Part shown: positions 38,710-47,392 of the stretch, piece by piece
Layout of the letters: the number at the start of each line of letters is the position of its first letter
How positions within the stretch are numbered: the stretch's first letter is position 1
Origin: Ruminococcus flavefaciens
Lineage (GTDB): Bacteria > Bacillota > Clostridia > Oscillospirales > Ruminococcaceae
Assembly (NCBI GenBank): GCA_004554385.1
Contig: SFMO01000034.1
Span: 1 to 48,819, forward strand
Direction of reading: 5' to 3'
Length of the DNA stretch: 48,819 nucleotides
Notes under the pieces: generated by a model
What the model was told of the DNA's origin: nothing
The model's database searches: none
What the model saw: only the letters and a program-made list of their open reading frames with translations
Made by a program: the position numbers and the translations under genes

Positions 38710-40380
38710 ATGTCCGGGCAGAATACAGAAGAGCTAAGAGAATTCAGCCTGCTTTTCCCTGATGAAAACAGGGAATGCTGCAAGCTGAGCAGCGATACAG
38801 TAAACGACCTTTCTGTCGATTTCATTGTGGAGAGCATTTCTCAGAATTCTAATGAACGTGCGGTCATCAAGAGTATACTTCAGGATATGCCCGTTGATGA
38901 CAGGACCATAAGCTACCGCAGAGATGTATATACTGACCTGAAGAAGGACAAGGAGTTCTGCGAAAGACTTTATGATATATTTGAGGGTATGCGGTTCTAC
39001 ACTAAGTCCGCTGACAAGCACATTGAAAAGGGCTCAACCATGTGGGAGCTCCTGTCAAGGCTGAAGTCGCTGGAAAACTACATATGTTCCGTCATTGAAC
39101 TTGACAAGGCGGTGGATGGACGTGAGTTCTCCTCTGAGGGCATGAAAAGATTTGCGGAATACATCAGAAGGATACACGATCACAGCGGATTTGAGGAGCT
39201 GTCTGAGGATATAAGCATAGTCAGCGAGGACATCCGCAATGTCAGGAGCATTACGATAGGTGTGAACCTGGATGAAAACTTCTATCCTGCGGAGACGGGA
39301 GTTATCGGACTGAACAAGTTCTGGTTCGGCGAGCAGAGCATGCTCAGACGTTTTCTGAAGTATCACAGGAAAGATCAGCTCAATGACAAGGATCTTCTGG
39401 CTTTTTCAATGGAAATGCCTGAGGATAATATGAACGAAAGCCTGAATAAGTATGAGAGGAAATACCGCGGAGCTCCGAGAAAGCCCTCGGAGAATCCCAT
39501 TATGAACAACCTCAACGGCATTATAGAGCGTATGCTCCCGACAACTACTGCAAAGCTGAGGCGTGTTATTCAGAAATATGTTGACGTCAGCGGCTATGCA
39601 CTGGCAGAGATAGCAGACGAGCTTTTATTCTATCTCCGTTTCATTGAGCTTGAAAACAAGCTTACTGCCTCGGGAGTACCATGCTGCAGCGGTGAAGCCT
39701 CTGACGGCGACACCGTTATAAAGGATTTCTATAACGTAAAGCTTGCTATATGCCGCGGAAAAGGAACAGTCGAGGAGGATATTGTCTGCAACGACCTTGA
39801 ATTCACAAGGGAAAAAACAGTGAATATACTCACAGGACCTAACCGCGGAGGAAAGACCATATTTACACAGGGTGTGGGACTTGCATTCCTTTTATATCAG
39901 AGCGGAGTATTTGTGCCTGCATCATCTGCAAAAATCCGTTCCTGCGACGGTATATATACTCATTTTCCCGTTGAGGAGGAGCGGACCGTATCTCTTGGAC
40001 GACTTGGTGAGGAAGCGGAAAGATTCAACGAGATATGCAGGAATGTCAGCAGTAGGAGCCTGCTGCTTTTCAATGAGTCCTTTTCGACCACAAGTCATTC
40101 TGAGTCTGTTTACATAGCGGAGGACGTTCTGAAATATCTCTGCTGCATAGGTGCGAGGACTTTTTTCAATACCCATATGCATGAGCTTGCTGAAAACACG
40201 GACAAACTGAACAGCGCAGAAGGAATGCTCGGCAAGGCTGTAAGCGTGGTCATGGAAAATGACGGAGGAAAGCGTTCCTATAAGATAAGCTATAAATCTC
40301 CCGACGGAAAGAGCTACGCACATGAGATAGCTTATAAATACGGCATAACCTTTGAGCAGCTCATGGACAACAGACCATGA
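38710..40380 (+). CDS. MutS-like ATPase lacking mismatch-recognition domains
   Basis: 556 residues. The C-terminal half is a MutS ATPase: Walker A GPNRGGKT (376-383), the VPASSAKI segment after it, LGRLGEEAERFNEI, Walker B region SLLLFNESFSTT and NTHMHELAE. The Walker B acid pair normally read as D-E is N455-E456 here. The N-terminal half is helical, like the MutS core/lever, but there is no mismatch-binding domain I and no C-terminal Smr domain, so it is neither MutS1 nor MutS2. A role outside mismatch repair is likely. GGAGGAGGAG precedes ATG 38710. Single gene, ended by the hairpin at 40392. Confidence 0.85.
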   Translation: MSGQNTEELREFSLLFPDENRECCKLSSDTVNDLSVDFIVESISQNSNERAVIKSILQDMPVDDRTISYRRDVYTDLKKDKEFCERLYDIFEGMRFYTKSADKHIEKGSTMWELLSRLKSLENYICSVIELDKAVDGREFSSEGMKRFAEYIRRIHDHSGFEELSEDISIVSEDIRNVRSITIGVNLDENFYPAETGVIGLNKFWFGEQSMLRRFLKYHRKDQLNDKDLLAFSMEMPEDNMNESLNKYERKYRGAPRKPSENPIMNNLNGIIERMLPTTTAKLRRVIQKYVDVSGYALAEIADELLFYLRFIELENKLTASGVPCCSGEASDGDTVIKDFYNVKLAICRGKGTVEEDIVCNDLEFTREKTVNILTGPNRGGKTIFTQGVGLAFLLYQSGVFVPASSAKIRSCDGIYTHFPVEEERTVSLGRLGEEAERFNEICRNVSSRSLLLFNESFSTTSHSESVYIAEDVLKYLCCIGARTFFNTHMHELAENTDKLNSAEGMLGKAVSVVMENDGGKRSYKISYKSPDGKSYAHEIAYKYGITFEQLMDNRP

Positions 40381-40391
40381 TAATGAATAAT

Positions 40392-40420
40392 AAAAAAGGA
40401 CTGCATTGCAGTCCTTTTTT
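40392..40420. terminator. Bidirectional terminator
   Basis: AAAAAAGGACTGCA (40392-40405) and TGCAGTCCTTTTTT (40407-40420) are perfect inverted repeats between convergent genes; the right arm reaches the last codon of the lipoprotein gene. Confidence 0.9.
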
Positions 40421-40982
40421 ATTCTCTTATTTTGTCCATAAACAGGTCGTATGTGCTTTTTCCGTCGTCCTTTGTATCAAGGTCAACGTCCTTTGCGCTG
40501 CTCTTCCACTCAGAGTTCTCAGGCAGCAGAGAATAGGCTTTATTGTGCCTGTCCCATTCGTAAGCCATATCCTCGGCAGTCCGCCAGCCGGTCATATCTC
40601 TATTGTGAACGGGATTAACATCAATAAGCGCCTGACATATTATGACAAGGTCAGCTCTGTCCTCAATGAGATATGAGTCGGTGATGTGCCAGTTATCGGG
40701 CTCATAAAGGGCTCTGAAGCTCCGTCCGTCATAGTCGAAAAGGTAATTCTGTCCGCCGCCGTCGGTATCGCGGAGGTCTATATCCTCTGTGGAGCTCAGC
40801 AGTGACCTTGAAACAGATGCGGGCTCTGTGACAGCTTCTGTTGTTGTGACAGAAATGGGAGTTTCGGTTGTTATCTCCGTTGTTGTCATTTCACTGGAAA
40901 GCTCCGCATCAGTGTTATTGTCTGTGCAGCCTGTGAGGACAACAGCAATCAGCGCTGCTGTTAAAAAAATGCTTGCTTTCAA
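40419..40982 (-). CDS. Unknown lipoprotein
   Basis: 187 residues. Lipoprotein signal with lipobox LTGC (Cys19), a Thr/Ser/Glu-rich spacer (about 25-60, TTTEITTETPISVTTTEAVT), then a compact domain (about 70-187) with several Trp and acidic residues (WHITDSYLIEDRADLVIIC). No family recognised. TTG 40982 is the likely start, 8 bases after AAAGGAG. It lies 12 bp downstream of the small Feo-associated gene and could share its transcript. Confidence 0.7.
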   Translation of the reverse strand: MKASIFLTAALIAVVLTGCTDNNTDAELSSEMTTTEITTETPISVTTTEAVTEPASVSRSLLSSTEDIDLRDTDGGGQNYLFDYDGRSFRALYEPDNWHITDSYLIEDRADLVIICQALIDVNPVHNRDMTGWRTAEDMAYEWDRHNKAYSLLPENSEWKSSAKDVDLDTKDDGKSTYDLFMDKIRE

Positions 40983-40994
40983 TGGGTAACTCCT

Positions 40995-41150
40995 TTATTT
41001 GCGCTGTTCGTTCCTGCGGCAGGCGGCAGAGCAGTTTTCGCAGCCTCCGCAGCAGCCCATGCCCCTTTTTTTTCTTCGGATACAGAAGAACACTGCAGCA
41101 ATGAATGCGGCTGCGATAACAGCAAGAAGTATAAAGTCTATGGTATTCAT
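40995..41150 (-). CDS. FeoB-associated Cys-rich membrane protein
   Basis: 51 residues: one membrane helix (FILLAVIAAAFIAAVFFCI) followed by a basic and Cys-rich tail (RGMGCCGGCENCSAACRR). This is the standard arrangement of the small FeoB-associated partner found next to feoB in Firmicutes, proposed to assist ferrous iron transport. Its ATG overlaps the FeoB stop (ATGA), so it is translationally coupled to FeoB. Confidence 0.9.
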   Translation of the reverse strand: MNTIDFILLAVIAAAFIAAVFFCIRRKKRGMGCCGGCENCSAACRRNEQRK

Positions 41151-43498
41151 AAGTTTGCTCCTAACATCATGCCGATAAGTCTTACTATCAATGCGGCAGC
41201 CCATGCGATAACGCACTGCCATACCACTACAGTGACAGACCATTTTTTGCCGAGCTCACGCTTTACAGCTGCTATAGCCGCAACACAGGGAGTATACAGC
41301 AGTGAGAAAACCAGAAGTGAAGCTGCGGAAAGTGATGACATGGAAGCTGAAACACCGTTGCTGTAGAGTATCTCGAGAGTGGAGACTACGCTCTCCTTAG
41401 CCATGAATCCGCTTACCAGCGAAACGATCACGCGCCAGTCTCCGAGACCTGCGGGCTTCATTACAGGTGTCATCAGACTTGCTATCTTTGCGAGGATGCT
41501 GTCCTCGGCGTCGCTGACTATATTAAGCTTCAGGTCGAAATTCTGTAAGAACCAGACGCATATAGTTGCGATAAGTATTACCGTAAATGCTCTCTGAAGG
41601 AAGTCCTTTGCCTTTTCCCAGAGGAGCTGAGCTACGTTTCTTGCACCCGGAAGACGGTAATTCGGCAGCTCCATAACAAATGGAACAGCCTCGCCCCTGA
41701 ACAGGAAGCTCTTATAGAAGTAGGCGGCGAGAATGCCGATAATGATACCGAGGAGGTAAAGCCCCACCATGATGAGGCCGCCTTTTTTGGGGAAAAACGC
41801 ATTTACGAAGAAGGCGTATATCGGCAGCTTTGCAGTACAGCTCATGAACGGTGTCAGGAGAATTGTCATTTTTCGGTCTCTCTCACTGGGGAGTGTACGT
41901 GTTGCCATTACCGCAGGCACCGAGCAGCCGAAGCCTATGAGCATAGGCACTATGCTTCGTCCCGAAAGACCTATTTTTCGCAGTAGCTTGTCCATGAAGA
42001 AGGCGACTCGTGCAATGTATCCGCTGTCTTCGAGCATTGACAGGAAGAAGAACAGCGTAACGATTATGGGCAGGAAGCTGAGGACGCTTCCGACGCCTGC
42101 GAATATGCCGTCTATGATAAGGCTGTGTATGGTGTCATTGACATTGGCGCTGACAAGAGCCTTGTCGGTTATTTCAGTCAGCTTGTCTATGCCTGTTTCC
42201 ATAAGTCCCTGCATCCATGCGCCGATGACATTGAATGTCAGCCAGAAGACAAGTCCCATGATACAGACAAAGGCAGGTATAGCCGTGTATTTTCCTGTGA
42301 GAACGCTGTCTATCCTGCGGCTGCGGATATGCTCCTTGCTTTCGGTAGGCTTTGTTACGGCTTCTTCCACCAGCTTCTGGATAAATGAGAACCTCATATC
42401 AGCGATGGCTGCGCTTCTGTCCAGACCGCGCTCCTTTTCCAGCTGCATAACGATGTGGTCTATCATTTCCTCTTCGTTTTTGTCAAGAGCCAGAGCAGAG
42501 ATTATCAGCGGATCATTCTCCACCACCTTGCAGGCTGCAAAGCGTATCGGCAGACCGGCTGTTTCGGCGTGGTCCTCAATAAGATGGCAGATGCCGTGTA
42601 TACAGCGGTGTACCGCACCGCCGTTCCTTGTTTTTCCGCAGAAGTCAGTCTCCAGCGGACGTTCCTGATATTTAGCCACATGGACTGCATGCTCCACAAG
42701 CTCCTCGATGCCCTCATTCTTTGCTGCCGAAATGGGAACAACAGGGACACCGAGAAGGTGCTCCATGCGGTTTACATCGATACCGCCCCCGTTTGAGGAA
42801 AGCTCGTCCATCATATTAAGTGCCACTACCATGGGGATATTCATTTCTATGAGCTGCATTGTAAGGTAGAGATTTCGTTCGATGTTGGTCACGTCTACTA
42901 TATTGATTATGGCATGGGGCTTTTCATCAAGGACAAAGTTCCTTGAAACGATCTCCTCGCTTGTATAAGGCGACATGGAGTAGATGCCGGGGAGGTCGGT
43001 TATAATGGTGTCGGGGTGTTCTCTGATAGCGCCGTCTTTCCTGTCAACGGTGACGCCCGGGAAGTTTCCGACATGCTGCTTTGAGCCTGTGAGTCTGTTG
43101 AAAAGAGTGGTCTTTCCACAGTTCTGATTACCCACAAGAGCGAACTTCAGCTTAGTACCCTCGGGAAGGGGATCACCGTCGCCCTTGGCGTGGAATTTTC
43201 CGCCCTCACCGAGACCCGGGTGAGCGATCTTCTTTTTCTCGTTTTTCTTTGTGGTGACGTCTTCCTTGTTATCGACCGGAGCTACCTCTATCTGTTCGGC
43301 ATCGGCAAGCCTCAGGGTGAGCTCATAGCCGTGGAGCCTGAGCTCTATGGGGTCGCCCATGGGGGCGTATTTTACAAGAGTTATCTCTGTTTCGGGAATG
43401 ATGCCCATGTCCAGAAAATGCTGTCGGAGGGCACCGTCTCCGCCCAGCTTCAAGACCTTGACGGTCTGACCTATTTTAGCATCTTTTAATGTTGACAT
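41147..43498 (-). CDS. feoB: Ferrous iron transporter, FeoA-FeoB fusion
   Basis: 783 residues. Residues 1-75 are a FeoA (SH3-like) domain, a charged linker follows (about 76-115), then the FeoB G domain with G1 GNQNCGKT (123-130), G3 DLPG (168-171) and G4 NMMD, and a membrane domain (about 400-780) with gate motifs such as GFGCSVPAVMATR and TPFMSCTAKLPIY. It imports Fe2+ across the cytoplasmic membrane. Fusion of FeoA to FeoB is known in some anaerobes. AAAGGTGAGATA precedes ATG 43498. Confidence 0.95.
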   Translation of the reverse strand: MSTLKDAKIGQTVKVLKLGGDGALRQHFLDMGIIPETEITLVKYAPMGDPIELRLHGYELTLRLADAEQIEVAPVDNKEDVTTKKNEKKKIAHPGLGEGGKFHAKGDGDPLPEGTKLKFALVGNQNCGKTTLFNRLTGSKQHVGNFPGVTVDRKDGAIREHPDTIITDLPGIYSMSPYTSEEIVSRNFVLDEKPHAIINIVDVTNIERNLYLTMQLIEMNIPMVVALNMMDELSSNGGGIDVNRMEHLLGVPVVPISAAKNEGIEELVEHAVHVAKYQERPLETDFCGKTRNGGAVHRCIHGICHLIEDHAETAGLPIRFAACKVVENDPLIISALALDKNEEEMIDHIVMQLEKERGLDRSAAIADMRFSFIQKLVEEAVTKPTESKEHIRSRRIDSVLTGKYTAIPAFVCIMGLVFWLTFNVIGAWMQGLMETGIDKLTEITDKALVSANVNDTIHSLIIDGIFAGVGSVLSFLPIIVTLFFFLSMLEDSGYIARVAFFMDKLLRKIGLSGRSIVPMLIGFGCSVPAVMATRTLPSERDRKMTILLTPFMSCTAKLPIYAFFVNAFFPKKGGLIMVGLYLLGIIIGILAAYFYKSFLFRGEAVPFVMELPNYRLPGARNVAQLLWEKAKDFLQRAFTVILIATICVWFLQNFDLKLNIVSDAEDSILAKIASLMTPVMKPAGLGDWRVIVSLVSGFMAKESVVSTLEILYSNGVSASMSSLSAASLLVFSLLYTPCVAAIAAVKRELGKKWSVTVVVWQCVIAWAAALIVRLIGMMLGANL

Positions 43499-43537
43499 TA
43501 TCTCACCTTTATTCGTGATGTTAGTTTATCCAAATCA

Positions 43538-43567
43538 ATTCTATCACATACCCGAACGGACTGTCAA
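43538..43567 (-). promoter_or_regulatory. Promoter of the feo operon
   Basis: On the minus strand TTGACA (43567-43562), 18-bp spacer, TAGAAT (43543-43538). No clear Fur box was seen beside it. Confidence 0.6.
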
Positions 43568-43855
43568 TAATAACAACGAAAAAACGCCAAGTTCTGCGTT
43601 TTGAACAAAAAAAGCTCCATATGGGCGGAGGTTTTAAAGGCTATTTTGTATGGGCTCATAGATATTTACTGCTATATCTTACGGAACTGTCAGGAGCCTC
43701 GCAGCTGTCTTCTCTGAGAAGATCCTGAATCTTGAATTCTCAAAAAGCAGAAGCCTGACGACCTGTGTACGGGGCTTGCACGATATGAGATACTTAAACG
43801 GTGAGATCTTCTTCTATATTTGCATAAAAAGTTATATAACAAACACGAAATGTTA
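43568..43855. other. Intergenic region between feoB and GH9 gene, no gene seen
   Basis: A small hairpin (AAAACGC / GCGTTTT, about 43578-43598) lies upstream of feoB. GAAGATC (about 43719) and GATCTTC (about 43805) are inverted repeats far apart. No convincing open frame or known RNA. Confidence 0.4.
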
Positions 43856-43884
43856 TTGCATACTTGTCAATGTTCTGTTAAAAT
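43856..43884 (+). promoter_or_regulatory. Promoter of the GH9 gene
   Basis: TTGCAT (43856-43861), 17-bp spacer, TAAAAT (43879-43884). A leader of about 150 bases precedes the start codon. Confidence 0.6.
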
Positions 43885-44040
43885 ATACTTGTAAAAATAC
43901 AAACCGATGCGCCGGAAAAGCATAATTGACCGCTGTATTTTGCGCCTGTACGGCAATTATATGCCGTATCTGCACTGCAGGTGTGAGCCTCAGCACATTA
44001 TGTTATTCGGCACGAACACAAAATGAGAGGGAATCATATC

Positions 44041-46560
44041 ATGAAGAAAAATGCTATCAAGCGCTGTGCAGCTGTACTTGCAGCCTGCACTGTTATGGCA
44101 GCATCCGCACCTGCTGTCGGCGCACCAATAATGGCTGCGGGAAACATCATAAGCAATTCCACATTTGAGTCAGGTACCTCAGGCTGGGGCACCTACAAGG
44201 AGAGCGGCGGAAAATGCTCTCTCGGCACAAAGGACGGTCAGCTTGCACTTACAGTTTCAAATGTGGGCAAGGTAAACTATGCCGTACAGGTATACTATGA
44301 CATCATACCGCTCTACAAGAACGGTGTTTACCGTCTGAAGTACGATATATCAAGCTCTGTTGACCGCTTCGTTGAGGGAATGATACAGATGAACGGCGGC
44401 GACTACAGATCATACACATGGAAGGGTCTTAAGCTCACCTCAACTCCACAGACTGTTGATTATCAGTTCACAATGGAGGACGATACCGATATAATGGCTA
44501 AGCTGGTATTCAACTGCGGTATCCAGGAGAAATATGAGGGAGAGCTTCCTGAGCATACTATTTTTATTGATAACGTATCACTCGAGCTGGTTGACGACAG
44601 TCAGGTGGACTACGCTTCAAGCCGTCCGTATGCTCCGTCAATAAATATCGATCAGGTGGGCTACAGACCTGACAGCAGAAAGGTCGTTGTATTCCGTGAT
44701 GTAACCGATCAGACAGAGTTCAAGGTAGTGAATGCGGCTACAAAGGAGGCTGTCTATACAGGAAAGCTGGAAAACAAGACCGAGAACTCCAGTGCAGGTG
44801 AAACAAACTGGACAGGTGATTTCAGCTCTGTCAAGGAAGCAGGAAAGTACTACATTACATGTGCAGGACTTGACGATTCATATACCTTCGAGATAGGCGA
44901 CAAGGTCTACTCAAACCTCATCGATGACAGCATAAAGATGCTCTATTTACAGCGCTGCGGTGTGAAGGTGGATGACAAGGACTTCGGTCACGAGCCCTGC
45001 CATACATCTATGGCTACAGTTTACGGTACAAGCGACAAGATAGACGTAAGCGGCGGCTGGCACGACGCAGGCGACTACGGCAGATACGTTGTTCCTGCTG
45101 CAAAGGCTGTTGCAGACCTTATCTACGCTTATGACACAGCTCCCGAGCTCTTCGGCGACAACATCGGTATCCCGGAAAGCGGCAACGGCACTCCCGATAT
45201 TCTTGACGAAGCACGTTTTGAGCTTGAGTGGATGATGAAGATGCAGGCTCCCGACGGCGGTGCATACCACAAGGTATCCTGCAAGACCTTCCCGGGATAT
45301 GTAGCTCCTACAAAGGAAACAGGCGAGCTTATCGTAACTCCCGTAAGCTCAACAGCTACAGCTGATTTCTGCGCATCAATGGCTCTTGCAGCTGAGTTCT
45401 ATGAAAAGTACGACAAGGACTTCGCCAAGAAGTGCATGGACGCTGCCGAAAAGTCATGGGCATGGCTTGAGGCAAACCCTGATTTCAAATTCAAGAATCC
45501 TGAGGATATCGTTACAGGTGAATACGGCGACCTGACAGACAGAGACGAGCGCTACTGGGCAGCTGTTCAGATGTACCGTGCAACAGGCGATGAGAAATAC
45601 GTTGCAAACACAAGCAAGGCTATTACAGGTCTTGACTGGTCAACAGTAGGCGACTACGGCAATATCGCTCTTATCACTATGAAGAATGCTGATAAGGATT
45701 CTGCATTATATAAGAATGCTGTTGATGCTGTTACATCACAGGCAAAGTCTATGCTCAGCACATCAAATTCTTCACCATATGGTGTATCTATTTCCAAGTA
45801 CAACTGGGGCAGCAATATGACTATTGCCAACAGCGGTATTATCCTTGCACTTGCAAATAAGCTCACAGGAGACAGCGAATATACCAACGCGGCAAATGCA
45901 CAGCTTGATTATCTCCTCGGAACAAATCCTCTTGGTATCAGCTTTGTAACAGGTTATGGTACAGTATCTCCCGAGAGCCCTCATCACCGTCCTTCAATGG
46001 CAGCAGGCCACGCTATGAAGGGTATGCTGGTAGGCGGTGTAAACCAGAGCCTTGAGGACAGTGCTGCAAAGGCTTACTGTCAGGACCAGCCTAATGCAAA
46101 GCGCTATGTTGATAATTCAGAGAGCTATTCCACAAACGAGATAACTATCTACTGGAATTCTCCGCTTACATATCTCCTTTCACTTACAGAAAAGTCAGCA
46201 AGTGCTCAGCCTGAGGAGACAACGACCACTACAACAACTACTACTACAACAACTACTACTACATCTACAACAACAACTACAGCTCCTGTTGAGACTACAA
46301 CTACTACAGCACCTCAGCTTTCAGTAACTCTTGCAGGCGATGCAAACTGTGACAATACAGTTGACATGTCTGATGTTGTTCTCATTATGCAGGCACTTTC
46401 AAATCCTAACAAGTATGATATAAACGGTAATGACGAACATCATATCACCGAGCAGGGTGCGGTAAATGCTGATGTCAGCGAAAGAGGCAACGGCATGACT
46501 ACAGAAGACGCCCTTGAGATACAGAAGTATCTGCTCCATAGCATAAGCAAGCTTTCATAA
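44041..46560 (+). CDS. Secreted cellulosomal GH9 glucanase (CBM4-Ig-GH9-dockerin)
   Basis: 839 residues. Signal peptide (1 to about 33), a CBM4-type module (about 34-190, ISNSTFESGTSGW), an Ig-like N-terminal GH9 domain (about 205-290, INIDQVGYRPDSRKVVVF), the GH9 catalytic barrel (about 295-720) with GGWHDAGDYGRYVVP (Asp342, Asp345), SPHHRPS and proton donor Glu700 in TNEITIYWNSPLTYLL, a Thr linker (about 725-770) and a type-I-like dockerin (about 772-838, AGDANCDNTVDMSDVVLIM). Expected to cut cellulose or mixed-linkage glucan while attached to a scaffoldin. All catalytic residues are present. ATG 44041 follows GAGAGGGAA; an in-frame ATG lies 18 bases upstream. Confidence 0.95.
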   Translation: MKKNAIKRCAAVLAACTVMAASAPAVGAPIMAAGNIISNSTFESGTSGWGTYKESGGKCSLGTKDGQLALTVSNVGKVNYAVQVYYDIIPLYKNGVYRLKYDISSSVDRFVEGMIQMNGGDYRSYTWKGLKLTSTPQTVDYQFTMEDDTDIMAKLVFNCGIQEKYEGELPEHTIFIDNVSLELVDDSQVDYASSRPYAPSINIDQVGYRPDSRKVVVFRDVTDQTEFKVVNAATKEAVYTGKLENKTENSSAGETNWTGDFSSVKEAGKYYITCAGLDDSYTFEIGDKVYSNLIDDSIKMLYLQRCGVKVDDKDFGHEPCHTSMATVYGTSDKIDVSGGWHDAGDYGRYVVPAAKAVADLIYAYDTAPELFGDNIGIPESGNGTPDILDEARFELEWMMKMQAPDGGAYHKVSCKTFPGYVAPTKETGELIVTPVSSTATADFCASMALAAEFYEKYDKDFAKKCMDAAEKSWAWLEANPDFKFKNPEDIVTGEYGDLTDRDERYWAAVQMYRATGDEKYVANTSKAITGLDWSTVGDYGNIALITMKNADKDSALYKNAVDAVTSQAKSMLSTSNSSPYGVSISKYNWGSNMTIANSGIILALANKLTGDSEYTNAANAQLDYLLGTNPLGISFVTGYGTVSPESPHHRPSMAAGHAMKGMLVGGVNQSLEDSAAKAYCQDQPNAKRYVDNSESYSTNEITIYWNSPLTYLLSLTEKSASAQPEETTTTTTTTTTTTTTTSTTTTTAPVETTTTTAPQLSVTLAGDANCDNTVDMSDVVLIMQALSNPNKYDINGNDEHHITEQGAVNADVSERGNGMTTEDALEIQKYLLHSISKLS

Positions 46561-46576
46561 CATTTTTATCCAGTGT

Positions 46577-46705
46577 AAACAGGCAGCTTTCAGTTGTCCT
46601 CTCTTAACGGAAAAAATGGTTACCGAGCCTGAAATTTCAGCCTCGTAAAAGTAACCTGCGTTCCGCCAGAGGGGGCTCCCCTCAACGGCTGCCTGTTTTT
46701 TATTT
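46577..46705 (+). terminator. Nested terminator of the GH9 gene
   Basis: AAACAGGCAGC (46577-46587) and GCTGCCTGTTT (46688-46698) are perfect 11-bp repeats followed by TTTATTT, but they are 100 bases apart. The intervening DNA folds on itself and contains the hairpin repeat copy C. Confidence 0.65.
46615..46656 (+). repeat. Intergenic hairpin repeat, copy C
   Basis: AATGGTTACCGAGCCTGAAA followed by TTTCAGCCTCG; GGTTAC (46618-46623) pairs with GTAACC (46651-46656). Related to copies A (17677) and B (22592). It lies inside the loop of the GH9 terminator. Confidence 0.6.
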
Positions 46706-46743
46706 CAGTGACAAATGTCATAAGGAAAGTTATAAATGTCATC

Positions 46744-46772
46744 TTGAAAAATTCATATAAAGAACGTATAAT
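46744..46772 (+). promoter_or_regulatory. Promoter of the 46809 gene
   Basis: TTGAAA (46744-46749), 17-bp spacer, TATAAT (46767-46772). Confidence 0.7.
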
Positions 46773-46808
46773 ATAATCACGGAACCAATAAAAAAGGGGA
46801 GTGAGGAT

Positions 46809-47372
46809 ATGTTAGTTCATTTTTATGAAGTTAGAAACTGTACATTTGAGACATATAAAGGAGGACCTGTTCTCTTTGCACCGGGCGACATCGATTATGA
46901 TATACTTATGAAGCGCGGCTTCAGGAGAAACAAGGAGGAACGCTGGTTCAGACCTGTAAACACTGCCGAATACAGATACATAGTGTATTCAGCGCAGTTC
47001 GGTGACGTAATTATCGACGAAAGAACAGTTATGTATGGCGATATGCCTGCACCCTACGGACAGCCGCTTCAGGATAATACTCCGAATATTCTGTGTTTTG
47101 TTTCGGTAGGACTTATGGCACTTGGATTTCCTGTTTCAGCTCTGGGAACTATCCTTCTGGGCGGACTGTTTTTCCTGGCTGCACTTATCCTTATGATAAT
47201 CGTGAGAGTAAGGTATCCCGAAAACCAGTTCGGAAGGATACTATGCATAATATACATAGTTCTGGCAGTAATAGCTATAGTGCTTACCATAGCTGCGGCG
47301 ATAATACTGGCGATAATCTGCAATCAGCTGATGGCGGACTGTGAATCCTGCTGCAATAACATGCCCGGCTGA
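46809..47372 (+). CDS. Unknown membrane protein
   Basis: 187 residues. The soluble N-terminal part (about 1-92) has mixed strands (GFRRNKEERWFRPVNTAEYR); two or three hydrophobic segments follow (about 95-132 and 143-172), then a short Cys-rich end (DCESCCNNMPG). No family recognised. GGGGAGTGAGG precedes ATG 46809. The Lgt-like gene starts 20 bp downstream and probably shares the transcript. Confidence 0.7.
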   Translation: MLVHFYEVRNCTFETYKGGPVLFAPGDIDYDILMKRGFRRNKEERWFRPVNTAEYRYIVYSAQFGDVIIDERTVMYGDMPAPYGQPLQDNTPNILCFVSVGLMALGFPVSALGTILLGGLFFLAALILMIIVRVRYPENQFGRILCIIYIVLAVIAIVLTIAAAIILAIICNQLMADCESCCNNMPG

Positions 47373-47392
47373 CTCTCAGGAGGTGAGAAGTT

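Noticed and set aside
41769..42668. A 299-codon plus-strand open frame inside feoB
   Set aside because: Antisense shadow of the FeoB coding sequence with biased composition (Ser, Met, Pro) and no ribosome site.
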